This document shows positions 43,050 through 53,239 of a stretch of DNA of 64,000 nt, piece after piece. The position numbers and the translations under genes are program-made. Within the stretch, counting starts at the first letter, position 1; each line of letters opens with the position of its first letter. The notes beneath the pieces were generated by a model. It saw only the letters and a list, made by a program, of their open reading frames with translations, had not been told where the DNA came from and did no database searches. Origin of the DNA: Fonsecaea monophora (taxonomy: Eukaryota > Ascomycota > Eurotiomycetes > Chaetothyriales > Herpotrichiellaceae); the NCBI RefSeq assembly GCF_001642475.1, contig NW_019173948.1, positions 248,001 to 312,000 on the forward strand. The letters run 5' to 3'.

Positions 43050-44831
43050 ATGTATCTCACTCTACAAACTTTGCTTCTCATCTCTGCCTCTGCCCGAGGC
43101 GTCCTTGGTGACTTCCTGGGCCCAACCTATCCAGCTCCTACGGATCTTGCCAGCAATGGCAGTCGTGTCTCCGCGGCTTGGACGAATCTCACCTCGACTC
43201 TCAATGGGTTCATCAGGAACCCAAGCACCAATCTGACAAGCCCTGCTGGGTTGAAAAACATCACCTTCTCCCTGGGCATGTTCTCAATCCACGACGCCTC
43301 TGCTGCCAGGTCGTTGCAGTTTCATCACACGTCCGAAGAGATTGCCAACTCAACCACTGGTCTGAAAAAAGTGGACGGAAACAGCATATACCGCGTCGCC
43401 AGCATCTCCAAAATTTTCACGACCTTTGCGGGAATGCTCAATTTGAACGATAGTGATTGGGATCGTCCTATTACCGACTTTATTCCGACGTTTGCAGCGT
43501 ATGCAGCGGCGCATCCGGCAGAGAATGATTCTACGCTTACTGTCGCCTGGGACAAGGTCACACTTGCTGCTCTCGCCAGTCAAATAGCAGGCAATCCACG
43601 AGACGTCACACCCTTTGACCCGGGGGACTATCTGTTTCTCGTCGGTGCCAATGCGCTGTTGAACACATTCGGGCTGCCACCTCTGAATGAGAGCGACGCG
43701 CTGGCCGCCCCTCCATGCTTGATCTCTGCACTCGCGGGAAACCGGACCTGCTCCAACAATGAATACGCAGTCGGCGCCGCAGGTCGACCACCACTGTTCC
43801 AGCCTTGGACCAGTCCAGCCTATACAGACTACGGGTATATGTTGCTTGGTGCAGCGATAGCCAACATTACTGGTACCTCGATCCACGATGTCTACCGCGA
43901 AAGTATCTTCAGCCCTCTGGGAATGGCTTCTTCATACTCCCAGGTCCCCAATGCGTCCGAATACAGCCAGTACGTCATTCCTGGCAATGTCACCACAGCG
44001 GCATTGACAGACGGCGAAGCTCTCGATGTGACCGTACCCTCGGGTGGCATTTTCTCCACCACGAACGACCTTGCGAGATTGGGTACGGCTATTCTAAATG
44101 GAACCCTTCTTGACCTCGACCAGACACGCAAATGGATGAAGCCAGTCACGCACACTGCCTTGCTCGAATACTCGATAGGCAGACCGTGGGAGATATACCG
44201 TTACACACACCCGGAGACTGGACATGTCACCGACATCTACACGAAGCTGGGCGACTCGGGCTACTTTGGCGGCTACATAGCGCTCATCCCCGACTTTGAT
44301 GCAGGCTTCAGCATCATCGGCGCGAGCTCTCTACCCGAGCGTTCTCTGTTGACTGCCTCCATAGCGGACCTCGTCACTGAAAAGATGCTCCCCGCTTTGA
44401 CTGCTGAGGCGCAAGCTGAGGCGCGACAGGGGTTTGTGGGCACGTACACGTCAGAAGACGAGAATCTCAACAGCACGTTGACATTGGCCATCAACCCACA
44501 AGGGAAACCCGGGTTGGTGATCAGCAACTTTGTCAGCAACGGCACGGATGTTTTGGCGAGTGGCCTTCTCGGTGACAGTCCGGTGAGGCTCTTGCACTCG
44601 ATATCTGATCGAGCCAACGGACGAGTCGCGTTCAGGACTTCCTCGTTTCATGTCACCTCGGGTGGACTGTTCTCTCGACAATACAACGCCAACATTGACT
44701 GGCTCGCGGGTGACTCGCCGACGTATGGTGGCATTGGTTTGGGACTTTTCGTGTTTGATCTGGATGCGAGCGGCGACGCGGTTGCAGTCAGCCCTGCGGC
44801 ATGGAGGACGAGACTCGTCAAGACGAATTAA
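43050..44831 (+). CDS. Secreted serine beta-lactamase-fold hydrolase (class C / penicillin-binding-like family)
   Basis: A single exon encodes 593 residues. The ATG at 43050 begins a signal peptide of about 20 residues (ending RGVLG). The catalytic motif S118-I-S-K121 fits the SxxK of serine beta-lactamase/esterase folds. Y258-T-D-Y-G-Y matches the Yx(N/D) motif, and VPSGGIFSTTNDLARLG and KLGDSGYFGGYIALIPD are typical later segments. Many N-x-S/T sites indicate glycosylation. A C-terminal beta-rich extension (about 455-593) follows, as in the roughly 600-residue secreted fungal members. Such proteins include esterases and peptidases; resistance to beta-lactams is not implied. The substrate is unknown. 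A Zn2Cys6 regulator lies 652 bases downstream on the same strand. Confidence 0.88.
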   Translation: MYLTLQTLLLISASARGVLGDFLGPTYPAPTDLASNGSRVSAAWTNLTSTLNGFIRNPSTNLTSPAGLKNITFSLGMFSIHDASAARSLQFHHTSEEIANSTTGLKKVDGNSIYRVASISKIFTTFAGMLNLNDSDWDRPITDFIPTFAAYAAAHPAENDSTLTVAWDKVTLAALASQIAGNPRDVTPFDPGDYLFLVGANALLNTFGLPPLNESDALAAPPCLISALAGNRTCSNNEYAVGAAGRPPLFQPWTSPAYTDYGYMLLGAAIANITGTSIHDVYRESIFSPLGMASSYSQVPNASEYSQYVIPGNVTTAALTDGEALDVTVPSGGIFSTTNDLARLGTAILNGTLLDLDQTRKWMKPVTHTALLEYSIGRPWEIYRYTHPETGHVTDIYTKLGDSGYFGGYIALIPDFDAGFSIIGASSLPERSLLTASIADLVTEKMLPALTAEAQAEARQGFVGTYTSEDENLNSTLTLAINPQGKPGLVISNFVSNGTDVLASGLLGDSPVRLLHSISDRANGRVAFRTSSFHVTSGGLFSRQYNANIDWLAGDSPTYGGIGLGLFVFDLDASGDAVAVSPAAWRTRLVKTN

Positions 44832-45483
44832 ACCCCCTACACTGGGTTGTGTCCTCACGGAAAATAGACGCATGACTCGTTGATCAAATCTCCATGGGAC
44901 TTTTGGCGTACCTCTTGACCTTTTCAAAAGCCATGCGACAGAATGATAACTTGGTGGTCGACCACAGGGGATGAAAATCTCTAAAGACCTATTTAGTCTA
45001 TACTATGTGAGGAAATGCCTAATAATGGTCCTAGGCTGGCCGTGTAACGAGTATTCTCCAGTGTCCTTCCGTCACCACCAGCAACGCTCCAAAGTATATG
45101 TAGTAGAATTGTGGCTATGCAATCGCTGTGCTACCAACCTATTGCCACTGGTGCCACTGTACGTCCATGGTACAGACGTACCATGCGTATTATACGTAAC
45201 GCAGCGATCTGCAATGCCAATGCCAATGCCAACGCTGTGTACTTGGTACTTGTGTGCTGTCGGTCCATCCCCAAACCCCGACCAGACCAATCTCCATCGG
45301 CTCTTTCCGTCGGAGAACCAAATCGTTCCGGGAGGCCTTAAAAACACACGCTCGGTATACGTGTGTATGCAGGCACCTCTCTTTTCTCCCCCAGACCAAC
45401 TAGAAAGGATATTCGTTTTCCCTCCGTTGTCGTTTATTGTCGTTGCCGTCGCCCACCCGCGCGCGCGATGGTTGCAGTCCAGA
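44832..45483. other. Promoter region of the Zn2Cys6 gene at 45484
   Basis: It contains a nested palindrome at 45159-45184 and (AATGCC)x3 at 45213-45230. No gene is supported. Confidence 0.45.
45159..45184. promoter_or_regulatory. Nested inverted repeats, candidate operator
   Basis: GTACGTC at 45159-45165 pairs with GACGTAC at 45175-45181. The overlapping ATGGTAC at 45167-45173 pairs with GTACCAT at 45178-45184 around a four-base centre. The element lies about 300 bases upstream of the regulator's ATG. A role as a protein-binding site is inferred. Confidence 0.4.
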
Positions 45484-47118
45484 ATGCCTGGTGTTCCCTC
45501 TGGACGAGGGTGCGATGCATGTCGGCAGCAAAAGAAAAAGGTATTACCCAAAAATCACAATGAGGTCCGGTGTTGATGCTAAGCTCCCACGTCTATTCTT
45601 CCCCATATAGTGTGATCCCACCACGCACCCGTGTCCGCGGTGCAGACGGCTCAATATCCCCTGCGTCGGACTCGGGAGGCGTCGGTACAAGTTCGTGTCC
45701 GACAACAACAGCAACAGGACGTCAACCACGCCGTCGGGCGAAGCTTCAGTTCAGACACCAGAAGCTGCTGGGACTGGGACGGGGTCCGCGGCTCAGAGCC
45801 CGCCGATTTTCGACATGCTCACGATATCTCGATCCCCAGTCAACGACACGGCTCGACTCGCGAGTGCCTTTGCAGATAAAATCAAACCCACCATTGGCGT
45901 CCAGTACAATCTAGCCTGGACGTACGGCGACTACCTCAACCACGTCCCAGCTCGTCTAGGCGTGAACGAGGCTCTAGATAGTGCCACCGACACCTTCTTG
46001 ACGGCTTTTGCGACGCTGACGGATCCGCTCGGCACCAGAAGCAATCCCGTTCTGCTGGAAAAATACGGCCAAACCTTGGCCAGTCTGAGAAGGTGTTTGG
46101 ATGACCCCGTCAAGGCGAGAAGCCCGGAGACGCTCTGCGCCATTTTGTTCCTGTGGAATTGCCAGGTGAGACTTGTCCAAGGCCTGACAACCCGGTGCCA
46201 CCGTTCCTATTTTGTTGCTAACTCCCAGTCGCTCTAGCAGTTCATATGGCAACGGAACGGGCCCATCACCGCCCATGCGGATGGCGTTGCCCAGATCCTC
46301 AAATTGAGAGGAAGTGTGGACAATTGTCACGACCCCTTCGAGTCCAATCTACTCCTCAGTCTGCGTGCCGTTGTGGTGAGTCACTGTCTGGAGGCGCCAA
46401 AGGTTCTTCAGTCGCTGACATTCGACACCCTTTCCAGCTTTTTGACTCCCTCTTCAATGGCCGCATCACTTTCACCGACCAAGAGTGGGTGTCCATGTTC
46501 GATAGCCAGCTGTATGACCTCAGTCCGGAAGGCCAGGCGGTACAACGCTTGACCCGTGTGCCGAATCTGATGCGTCGAAGCAAGGCCTTCCTGATGGGGG
46601 ACCTGGACTCCCGGGATCAACTGGCCGACTTGGAGAAAGAGGCCCATGCACTCCGCGCAGAACTCGAGCCCGCACTCTCACTCGTCCGGCAGCGATGGGA
46701 GAAGGTCTCGGCGAACCCAGACAGTGTGTTTCCACGAATGCCTCACCTGGCCGGCCTGGCGCACTGCCACTTCCTGCGGTCCTACGCCCTCGTCCTGGCC
46801 ATTGCCATCCTCATCAACGAGACACGGCTGGCCGTGAGCCTCGACGCGGCCGAGATCTTGCAAGAGTCGCACGAATTTTCCCTCGAGATCGTCAACCTGT
46901 CCAGACTCGCATCTCCGTACCGACCCCTCGGCGCGTCTGCCCTGGGCGTCTGTCTCCTGGCCGCCGAGACCGGGGCGGCCGATGCAGAGACCAAAGAGTC
47001 CGCCAGGAGTCTGCGCATGGAGTATGCCAACGATTTCCAGGGATATCAAAACGTGGAGGCTCGTCAGGATTTGCAGTTGGTCTGTGGCCGTGAGTGGTCT
47101 CGATATCTGGCTCGGTAG
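45484..47118 (+). CDS. Zn2Cys6 transcription factor
   Basis: Four exons, 45484-45540, 45611-46165, 46238-46375 and 46438-47118, encode about 476 residues. The cluster begins close to the N-terminus: C10, C13, C20, C27, C30, C37 (CDACRQQKKK-C..CPRCRRLNIPC). The first intron sits between the second and third cysteine positions. Later segments LCAILFLWNCQ and GPITAHADGVAQILKLRG are standard for regulators with the second fungal regulatory domain. The second intron ends in a TAGCAG tandem acceptor preceded by a perfect TGCTAAC branch site, so the protein may gain or lose one Gln. The third intron (62 bases) ends TTCCAG. Position directly after the hydrolase suggests, but does not prove, a regulator-target pair. 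Confidence 0.85.
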
Positions 47119-47650
47119 ATGACTTCCAGAGTTGTGTACCGGGGATTTCTCGACGCCGCGGAAGGGGTGTAATGTGTGCATACGGAGTATATTGGTTCGC
47201 TTAGAGATGGTTCGAGTGTCTAGACGTCATAGCGCTGCGGGAAACATATATTGACGAGACGGACCTTTAGAGTTAGAGGTGCCTCTAATATCCGGGATCC
47301 CTAGAAGAAAACCAAAAAGGGCCTGCAAAGGGTGTACCTGTCATGTCCATGAATGTGCGTGAGAATGAAGAGTCTGGGATGGGACAGGTCGAATTCTCAA
47401 CTAGGCACATTTTCTAGCCGTTTTAGTACAGTTGTCAATTAGCAACCAATTATATCGCCACACTCTTAGACTTTCTACTGGATATATAAAGCGGCAATAG
47501 ATATCTACCGAAACAGGTGGGTTGGGCTTTCACCAATTCTCAGATACTCCTGACTCCGTATTTTCAACTCACAGTCCAACTTGATGCTATGAACACCACT
47601 TTACCTTGAAGATTTGAGGGATTTTCAACCTCCTGGGCTCAATACCACGT
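47119..47650. other. Promoter region of fmt1
   Basis: These 532 bases hold the 3' end of the regulator and the fmt1 promoter with its TATA box. No other gene is supported. Confidence 0.4.
47483..47490 (+). promoter_or_regulatory. TATA box (TATATAAA) upstream of fmt1
   Basis: TATATAAA lies 161 bases upstream of the fmt1 ATG, a reasonable distance for a leader of about 130 bases. Confidence 0.5.
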
Positions 47651-49021
47651 ATGAGGCTGTTTCCAACCGGCGTGGCAGCCCGGTCACACGGGGCTCACGT
47701 ATCGAAATGGAGCTTTGGGAAATGTGCTATTGCTGGTACTGCTTGCCGACAACGACGACGACACTTTTCCAGCGTCAAGTCCAGCGTCAAGTCTGCTAGA
47801 AGTGATGACGTTGACGACTCCGACTCCCTGAGAATCCTCTTCTGCGGCACCGACCAGTTCAGCGTGGCCTCGCTGCAGGCTCTGGCCCAGTACTCCAAGA
47901 CCCGCGGCAGCAACGTCCGCTCCATCGACGTCGTGACCAGGACCGACAAGCGAGTCGGCCGGGGCCGCAAGCTCGTCAGGCCGCCGGCCATCAAGCCCGC
48001 CGCGCAGGAGCTGGGGTTGCCCGTGCACCAGATTGACACGTTCAGGGGGTGGAGTCCGCCCACCACGGCAGCAGCTTGCAACCTGATCGTCGCCGTCTCG
48101 TTTGGCCTGTTGATCCCGCCGCGAATCCTCGGGGCCGCGAAATTCGGTGGTCTCAACGTCCACCCGTCCATGCTCCCGGATCTCTCGGGCCCGGCGCCGA
48201 TCCAATGGGCCATCATCCTCGGTCGAGAGAGGACCGGTGTCTCGCTGCAGACGCTCCACCCGACGCGCTTCGACGAGGGCACCGTCCTGGACCAGACGCC
48301 GCCTCCAGGGCTGGAAATCCCGCATCCCGACGCCATCACGGCACAAGAACTCACGAGCTACCTATCTCTCATTGGCGCCCAGATGTTGGTCAATGCCATC
48401 CGCAACCGTCTGTACATCCCGCCCTACAATGCCGTGGATTCCAGCAATATGGCGGGCAAGGACCTGACGCGTGCTCCAAAGATCACGAGCGAGCTATGCG
48501 CCATCGACTTTGAGGCACTCACGAAACCCGAGATCCTTAGGCGAAACCGGGCACTTCAGTCTCTTCATGGCTTTGTGAGGTTCGGCCCCGAGCCGTCCCA
48601 GGTGCTCCGTATCAATTTCGGAGCGGACATGAGGGATATAAGAGATGGAGACGTCCCAGAAGAAGTCCGGGTGGCAGCGCAAGCAATGCCGGCTGGTGTT
48701 CCCTACGCAATTATTGCTGCACACGAGAATGTCAACGAGAGTTCAGAGCCTCTAATCATCAACGCGCGGCCAGACACGTATCAAGAGGGGTGCCAAATTG
48801 TCATTCCCACCATCACTGTCTCGTCCAGGGCAAAAGGTCCAGGCGCAGGAGCAGCCGCCCGTGCCAAATTCTTCTCACAGCCCGAAGTCTTTGGCACGTA
48901 CAAGTTGTATCGTTTCTCCCACCCTATCTCTGGATTTCCAGAACCACCATTCGTTGAATGCACGGCACCTCCACCAAAAATTGGTCCCAGCGGTCTAACG
49001 AATGACAACACCCGAATCTAG
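47651..49021 (+). CDS. fmt1: Mitochondrial methionyl-tRNA formyltransferase
   Basis: A single exon encodes 456 residues. The first 50 residues are basic and Ser-rich, a mitochondrial targeting sequence. The formyltransferase domain starts at LRILFCGTDQFSVASLQAL (60-78). The folate/catalytic residues appear as N169, H171 (GLNVHPSMLPDLSGPAPIQ) and D208 (FDEGTVLDQ), corresponding to the Asn-His-Asp set of bacterial Fmt, and RTDKRVGRGRK matches the substrate loop. The enzyme transfers a formyl group from 10-formyl-THF to Met-tRNA for mitochondrial translation initiation. The C-terminal tRNA-binding part is divergent, which is usual in fungi. The stop codon TAG overlaps the stop of the SDR gene on the other strand. 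Confidence 0.94.
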   Translation: MRLFPTGVAARSHGAHVSKWSFGKCAIAGTACRQRRRHFSSVKSSVKSARSDDVDDSDSLRILFCGTDQFSVASLQALAQYSKTRGSNVRSIDVVTRTDKRVGRGRKLVRPPAIKPAAQELGLPVHQIDTFRGWSPPTTAAACNLIVAVSFGLLIPPRILGAAKFGGLNVHPSMLPDLSGPAPIQWAIILGRERTGVSLQTLHPTRFDEGTVLDQTPPPGLEIPHPDAITAQELTSYLSLIGAQMLVNAIRNRLYIPPYNAVDSSNMAGKDLTRAPKITSELCAIDFEALTKPEILRRNRALQSLHGFVRFGPEPSQVLRINFGADMRDIRDGDVPEEVRVAAQAMPAGVPYAIIAAHENVNESSEPLIINARPDTYQEGCQIVIPTITVSSRAKGPGAGAAARAKFFSQPEVFGTYKLYRFSHPISGFPEPPFVECTAPPPKIGPSGLTNDNTRI

Positions 49022-50125
49022 TCTTCGTCAGCGACTCCCTCTGGAAGGATGGGCATTACGTGGAACTCACCGACGACAACCTGCTGGCCGGTCATAGACG
49101 TGTTCTTCGCTAGCGAAATATAGGCATCTGCGCAGTCGTCAAGTAAAGTCTGCGAAGGCTGTCAGTTGGGCAGATATTATCCGGAGAAGCGGACATACCT
49201 CTTGCTTAAGAGCGGCGCTGTTCTTAACAGCCTGGATACGCTCCTCACTGAATTTCAGGCCCTATTGGTGGTGTTAATGCCATTGTTTTGCATTCGCACG
49301 TGCAAATACAGAAAGACCTACCCATTCCGTCAGGAGAAGACCTGGCAACACGGCATTGATACGGATCTTTGGCCCTTGCGTAGAGGCGAGGCATTTCATC
49401 AGATGTAGACCTGCAGCTTTACTGGTGGAGTACGCCATTGAGCTTCCGCCGCAGCTTATACCCTGGGCCCAACTTTAGCAACTTCTCTGGTTCGAGGAAA
49501 CATCAACCTACCGCAACAGAGGAAGAGATGATGAATACGCCGCCATCCGGGTTCTTGTTGAAGATCGGAGCAGCTTCCTGCATCAACACGAGGTGGGACA
49601 TGACGTTGGTGGCCCAACACTGTGACAGTGAGCTAAAGGGATACTTGGCTGAGCACCATTACCATACCTTGTCCCATTCAGCATGGCTCATATCATAGAT
49701 GTCTCCAAAGTTCGTGAACCTAGTCCAGCCAGCATTGTTAATGATAATATCAAGTCCTCCCAATTGCTCAACGCTCTCTTTCACTAGCCGCACAGTGTCG
49801 CTGACGACTCCAATGTCCTGGGTTTTGGTATGTCAGAAAGGGGAACCTGTTGTGTTTCAGGTGGCTCAGCTTTCTCACAGCCTGGATTACGACGGCCTTG
49901 ACCCCCAGCCCTTTACACTTTTCGGCGACCTGGTCGGCTCTGTCTTTGCTGCTGACATAGTTTACGACAATGTTCGATCCTTCTGCTGCGAACTTCTCAC
50001 AGATCAGCGCCCCGAGACCCCTGGCGTCTTTTTGTTAATCACATGTGTTCATGCCGGAGCTGACAGAGAACTTGCCTAGATCCTCCTGTCACCAAAACGT
50101 TGCGGCCTTTGAGAGAGTATGGCAT
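49018..50125 (-). CDS. Classical short-chain dehydrogenase/reductase (SDR), seven exons
   Basis: Exons 50125-50076, 50020-49879, 49817-49668, 49619-49512, 49462-49322, 49261-49199 and 49149-49018 join in frame to 261 residues. The NAD(P) motif TGGSRGLG is at 13-20, NNAG at 91-94, and the catalytic set Ser147/148, Tyr161, Lys165 (YSTSK) is intact. INAVLPGLLLTEW matches the usual region after the active site. Arg17 in the glycine motif hints at NADP(H) preference. Intron 1 starts with GC (AG/GCAAGT), a GC-AG intron; the other five are GT-AG. All phases fit, so the model is strong although each exon is short. There is no targeting sequence. The substrate is unknown. It is convergent with fmt1, sharing the CTAG at 49018-49021. 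Confidence 0.92.
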
Positions 50126-51006
50126 AATGGTGGGGTGAAAATGGCTGGGTTCCTTTGGATCGGCTGGTCTCGCGTTCAGATAGCAGGGGAGTCAATTGCG
50201 TTAATAGTCCGACTCTGGCAGAGGATAGGAGGTTATTATCGGATTTTATAAATCCGGCTCTCGACTCGATATGCGGGGCTGTCATAATCGAGGCAAAGAA
50301 GACCGTGCCCTCGTCCCTGTCCCCGGAACGAGTCCGGAAAACCGCGATTAGGCCGTTGATTGCCGCGGTTGTTTGACTGGCTATGGTGTAATATTAGCCA
50401 AGGTGTTTTCCCATTGGGAGCCTCGCGAGTTTCTTCCATTGCACATGCCTCGTATACTTTGATTGAACGGTTGATGATGACTGTCGGTGCAGCCCACGAA
50501 TGAAGTCGTTGTAGGTATAGGGAGATGCTAGGACTTCGCGCAAGACTACGACGGCTACCCCTGAGAATCGTAAACGTGGACACAAAGATGAGGCAGATTG
50601 TTCATCTACACCAAAGGACGATGCCAGCAGGACGAAATACAATATTCAATGAGAGGTTGGGGGGGATGACTTCCTCGTAGCATCATCGCAGTATCGCTCC
50701 TTCCCGAATGACAATGACACCAGCACTTCGTCTTGCCTGCGCCTGCGCCTGCACCTGCCACTGCATGCGTCGGGATGGGCTTGCCATGGCCATGACTTTT
50801 CCTCAGCTTTAATTCAATTGCTATCGTCAGCTCCGCGAAATATGCTTCTGCGGCTTGGTCCAGCTTCGTGGAGCCTCCAGTTAGGCTCATCCACTGACCT
50901 CCCTCTTCACCTCCTCACCTCGCTGTCGTGGGAGGCACATGGCTCAGGTGTGACCAGAAAGATAATGATCGTCCTGTGACAAGGTTTGTGTCGTTGTTCG
51001 GCCAGC
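50126..51006. other. Divergent promoter region, SDR gene / disordered protein gene
   Basis: These 881 bases show no supportable coding exon. A small run of GCGCCTGCGCCTGCACCTGC occurs near 50740. Confidence 0.4.
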
Positions 51007-53239
51007 ATGATTTCCCACACACGATCTCGGAGCAAAGGCTCATTCTCCATCTTTTCCTTTGACACTATTCGATCGTTCAGTCGTGCCGGTTCACGACAAG
51101 GTAAGACATTCTCGAAGTCACATTATCACCGGCTGACCTTTCATTCCAGCATCTCGGATTCCCTCAAAGGATGAGCTGCGTGATCGAACAGAGTCAAGCC
51201 TCTCTTATCGATGTGATCCCAAAAATCAACCGCCAGCCTCGCCCGAGCCGACTTCCCCTGGCCATGTCGTGGAGGAATCTGTCAAGTCAACTCCTCAATC
51301 ACAACAAGAACCGGGAGATCATGACGACGGCCAGCAGACTCAGGGAGATGCAGAGGCTGCCGTGCTGCCAATTCAGAGCACCCGCCGTCGAACAAATCGA
51401 CTGCGTCCCAGATCGTGGCTGCCCTTTTCGCGTTTACCCCCTCAAAGTCCATATCCTCGCAGCATCTCCACTCAATTACCAAAGACCGCCAGTACTTCCA
51501 CGGTCGCTCGGAGTGTCATTTCTGCTCCCGTCCTCACCAGTACCACGAATGTCACCGTGGCTCGAGCTGAAGGAGTCCATTGTGGAGAAATGTTTGATGT
51601 GGCTTTTGCTCAATCCTCTTGGAACTCGCAAGTTGGCTGGGTAGCAAGTAACAATCGGGACACTGAAGGGTCATCGCGTCACGCAAAAGCTTCCAGTGGA
51701 CGTTGTGGTGAAAGTCCCGGAGGCATTGCCAATCTGACGACATCGAAACGAGGAAGGATTTTGCGACTCAGGAATGCCATCAGGAGTAGGATTCAAAACG
51801 GGACTTTACGCCCAGCAGGGATAACGGCACAGCACAAGCAAATTCCAGAGACACCTGGAGATGTGCAAGGCGATGAAGGGCCGACATTGAGGAGAGATTT
51901 GCCCCATTCGCGAGCAGAAACATTGAATCTCTATAAAGGGAAGATCAAAGGCTTCACAGGAAATGGTCACATTCGACGCAAGTCTGTGAACACCGACAAA
52001 GGTGCAGCAGAATCAAGAGGGGGAGACTTGCCTCTTCTTGGTCGCGGCGACATCATGGACCTTCCCCCGACAGATTTCGCTGCCGAACACAGCGACAATG
52101 AGTCTGGGTTTGGTTCACTCACCAGATCATTTGCCAGTGCCGTTGATAAACTGGACTTTTACTCTAGTCTGCCACGCAACATATCTTTCCTCACGTCCAG
52201 ATCCTCCTTCTTCCATTCTAAGCAAGGAGGGAAAGGAGGCAACGATCAAGATGAGACGAGCCGGCAATTCCCACCAATTTCGCATTCCAAGCCAGCGCCT
52301 CCAGTCGCTCAAGCGATAGCTGCGTCATCCCAATCAGATCTCTTGTGCGGTTCCAACCCCAAGGCCCATCTTCAAAAGCCAGCCTCAGCAGCGAGACATG
52401 ATGGGCCACACAATTCTCAATCACAAGAATTCGGGCCCAACCAAGAAGACCAGGCAGGCCGACAGACTGCGGTCGCGCCATTGGTGTTTTCGGCTGAAAA
52501 GAATGGCTATGTGCCTGCGGCGCCGATAGCTGGATACCCTAGAGGAGTCAACCCGCTACGTATGCATCCGCCTGGAGCCATGGCTGTAGCACCATCCGTC
52601 CTAGATCAACCATCACAAGCATTGTCCCTTGACCATAACGCACCTCTCACCTTTCCGCGGAGACACACACCAACCCCCAGTAGCGAGGACCGTGAAGGCT
52701 CAGATACGACTTCACTCGAAGACGCCCCCATCTATTCACCTTCTCTCGGAGATCTCAGCCAGTATGCTCGCGATACACCTCGCTCAGCAAAGGCCGTCCC
52801 TTCAGGAGGCAGTCGAGACCAAGACGGACATTCAGTGTCGGCCCAAAGCTCTGGTAAAAAGGATCTCGCCGCCAAAGGACAAGCCGGCACATTAAAGAAG
52901 AGCAGGAGTGGTGTGGGATTGTTCTCGAAATCCAAGTCCGAAAACACGTCCACAACCTCTACTCACAGCAGACCGCAGGCGGAATCACCGTTGTACCAAC
53001 GTAGCGGTAATCAACAGGGCAACACGGACAATCCCAAAGGAAGGACGGTGAAGAAAAGTAAGAGTTTACATTTTGGAGGACTTTTTAAGAGGAAGGATAC
53101 GGCTGACCTGAAGTCGACAATGGCATCGTTGGCCTTTCAACCAGCCACACCATCCCCACTTCGAAAGGTGATGCGCTTTGGCAGTCAGTCAACCCGAGGT
53201 GGCGGCAACTCTCCTACAGCACCGTCGGCAAAGAAATGA
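51007..53239 (+). CDS. Large disordered Ser-rich basic protein of unknown function
   Basis: Two exons, 51007-51100 and 51150-53239, encode 727 residues. The 49-base intron (GTAAGA..TTCCAG) has a CTGAC branch sequence and joins SRAGSRQ-ASRIPSKDEL. I do not recognise the family. The protein is rich in Ser, Pro, Gln and basic residues, with no membrane helix. The N-terminus (RSRSKGSFSIFSFDTIRSFSRAGSR) is basic. Scattered motifs include KKSRSGVGLFSKSKSE near 610 and a similar KKSKSLHFGGLFKRKD near 675, repeated basic-hydrophobic patches that could contact membranes or acidic partners. Many SP sites suggest phosphorylation. Without the first exon the long frame lacks an ATG near its beginning, which supports the spliced model. 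Confidence 0.75.

Noticed and set aside
43050..44831. Reading the beta-lactamase-fold protein as an antibiotic-resistance gene
   Set aside because: Secreted fungal members of this fold are mostly esterases or peptidases; the motifs show the fold, not activity on beta-lactams.
43050..50125. Secondary-metabolite cluster made of hydrolase, regulator and SDR
   Set aside because: No polyketide synthase, peptide synthetase, terpene synthase or P450 is present, and the housekeeping fmt1 lies between the regulator and the SDR.
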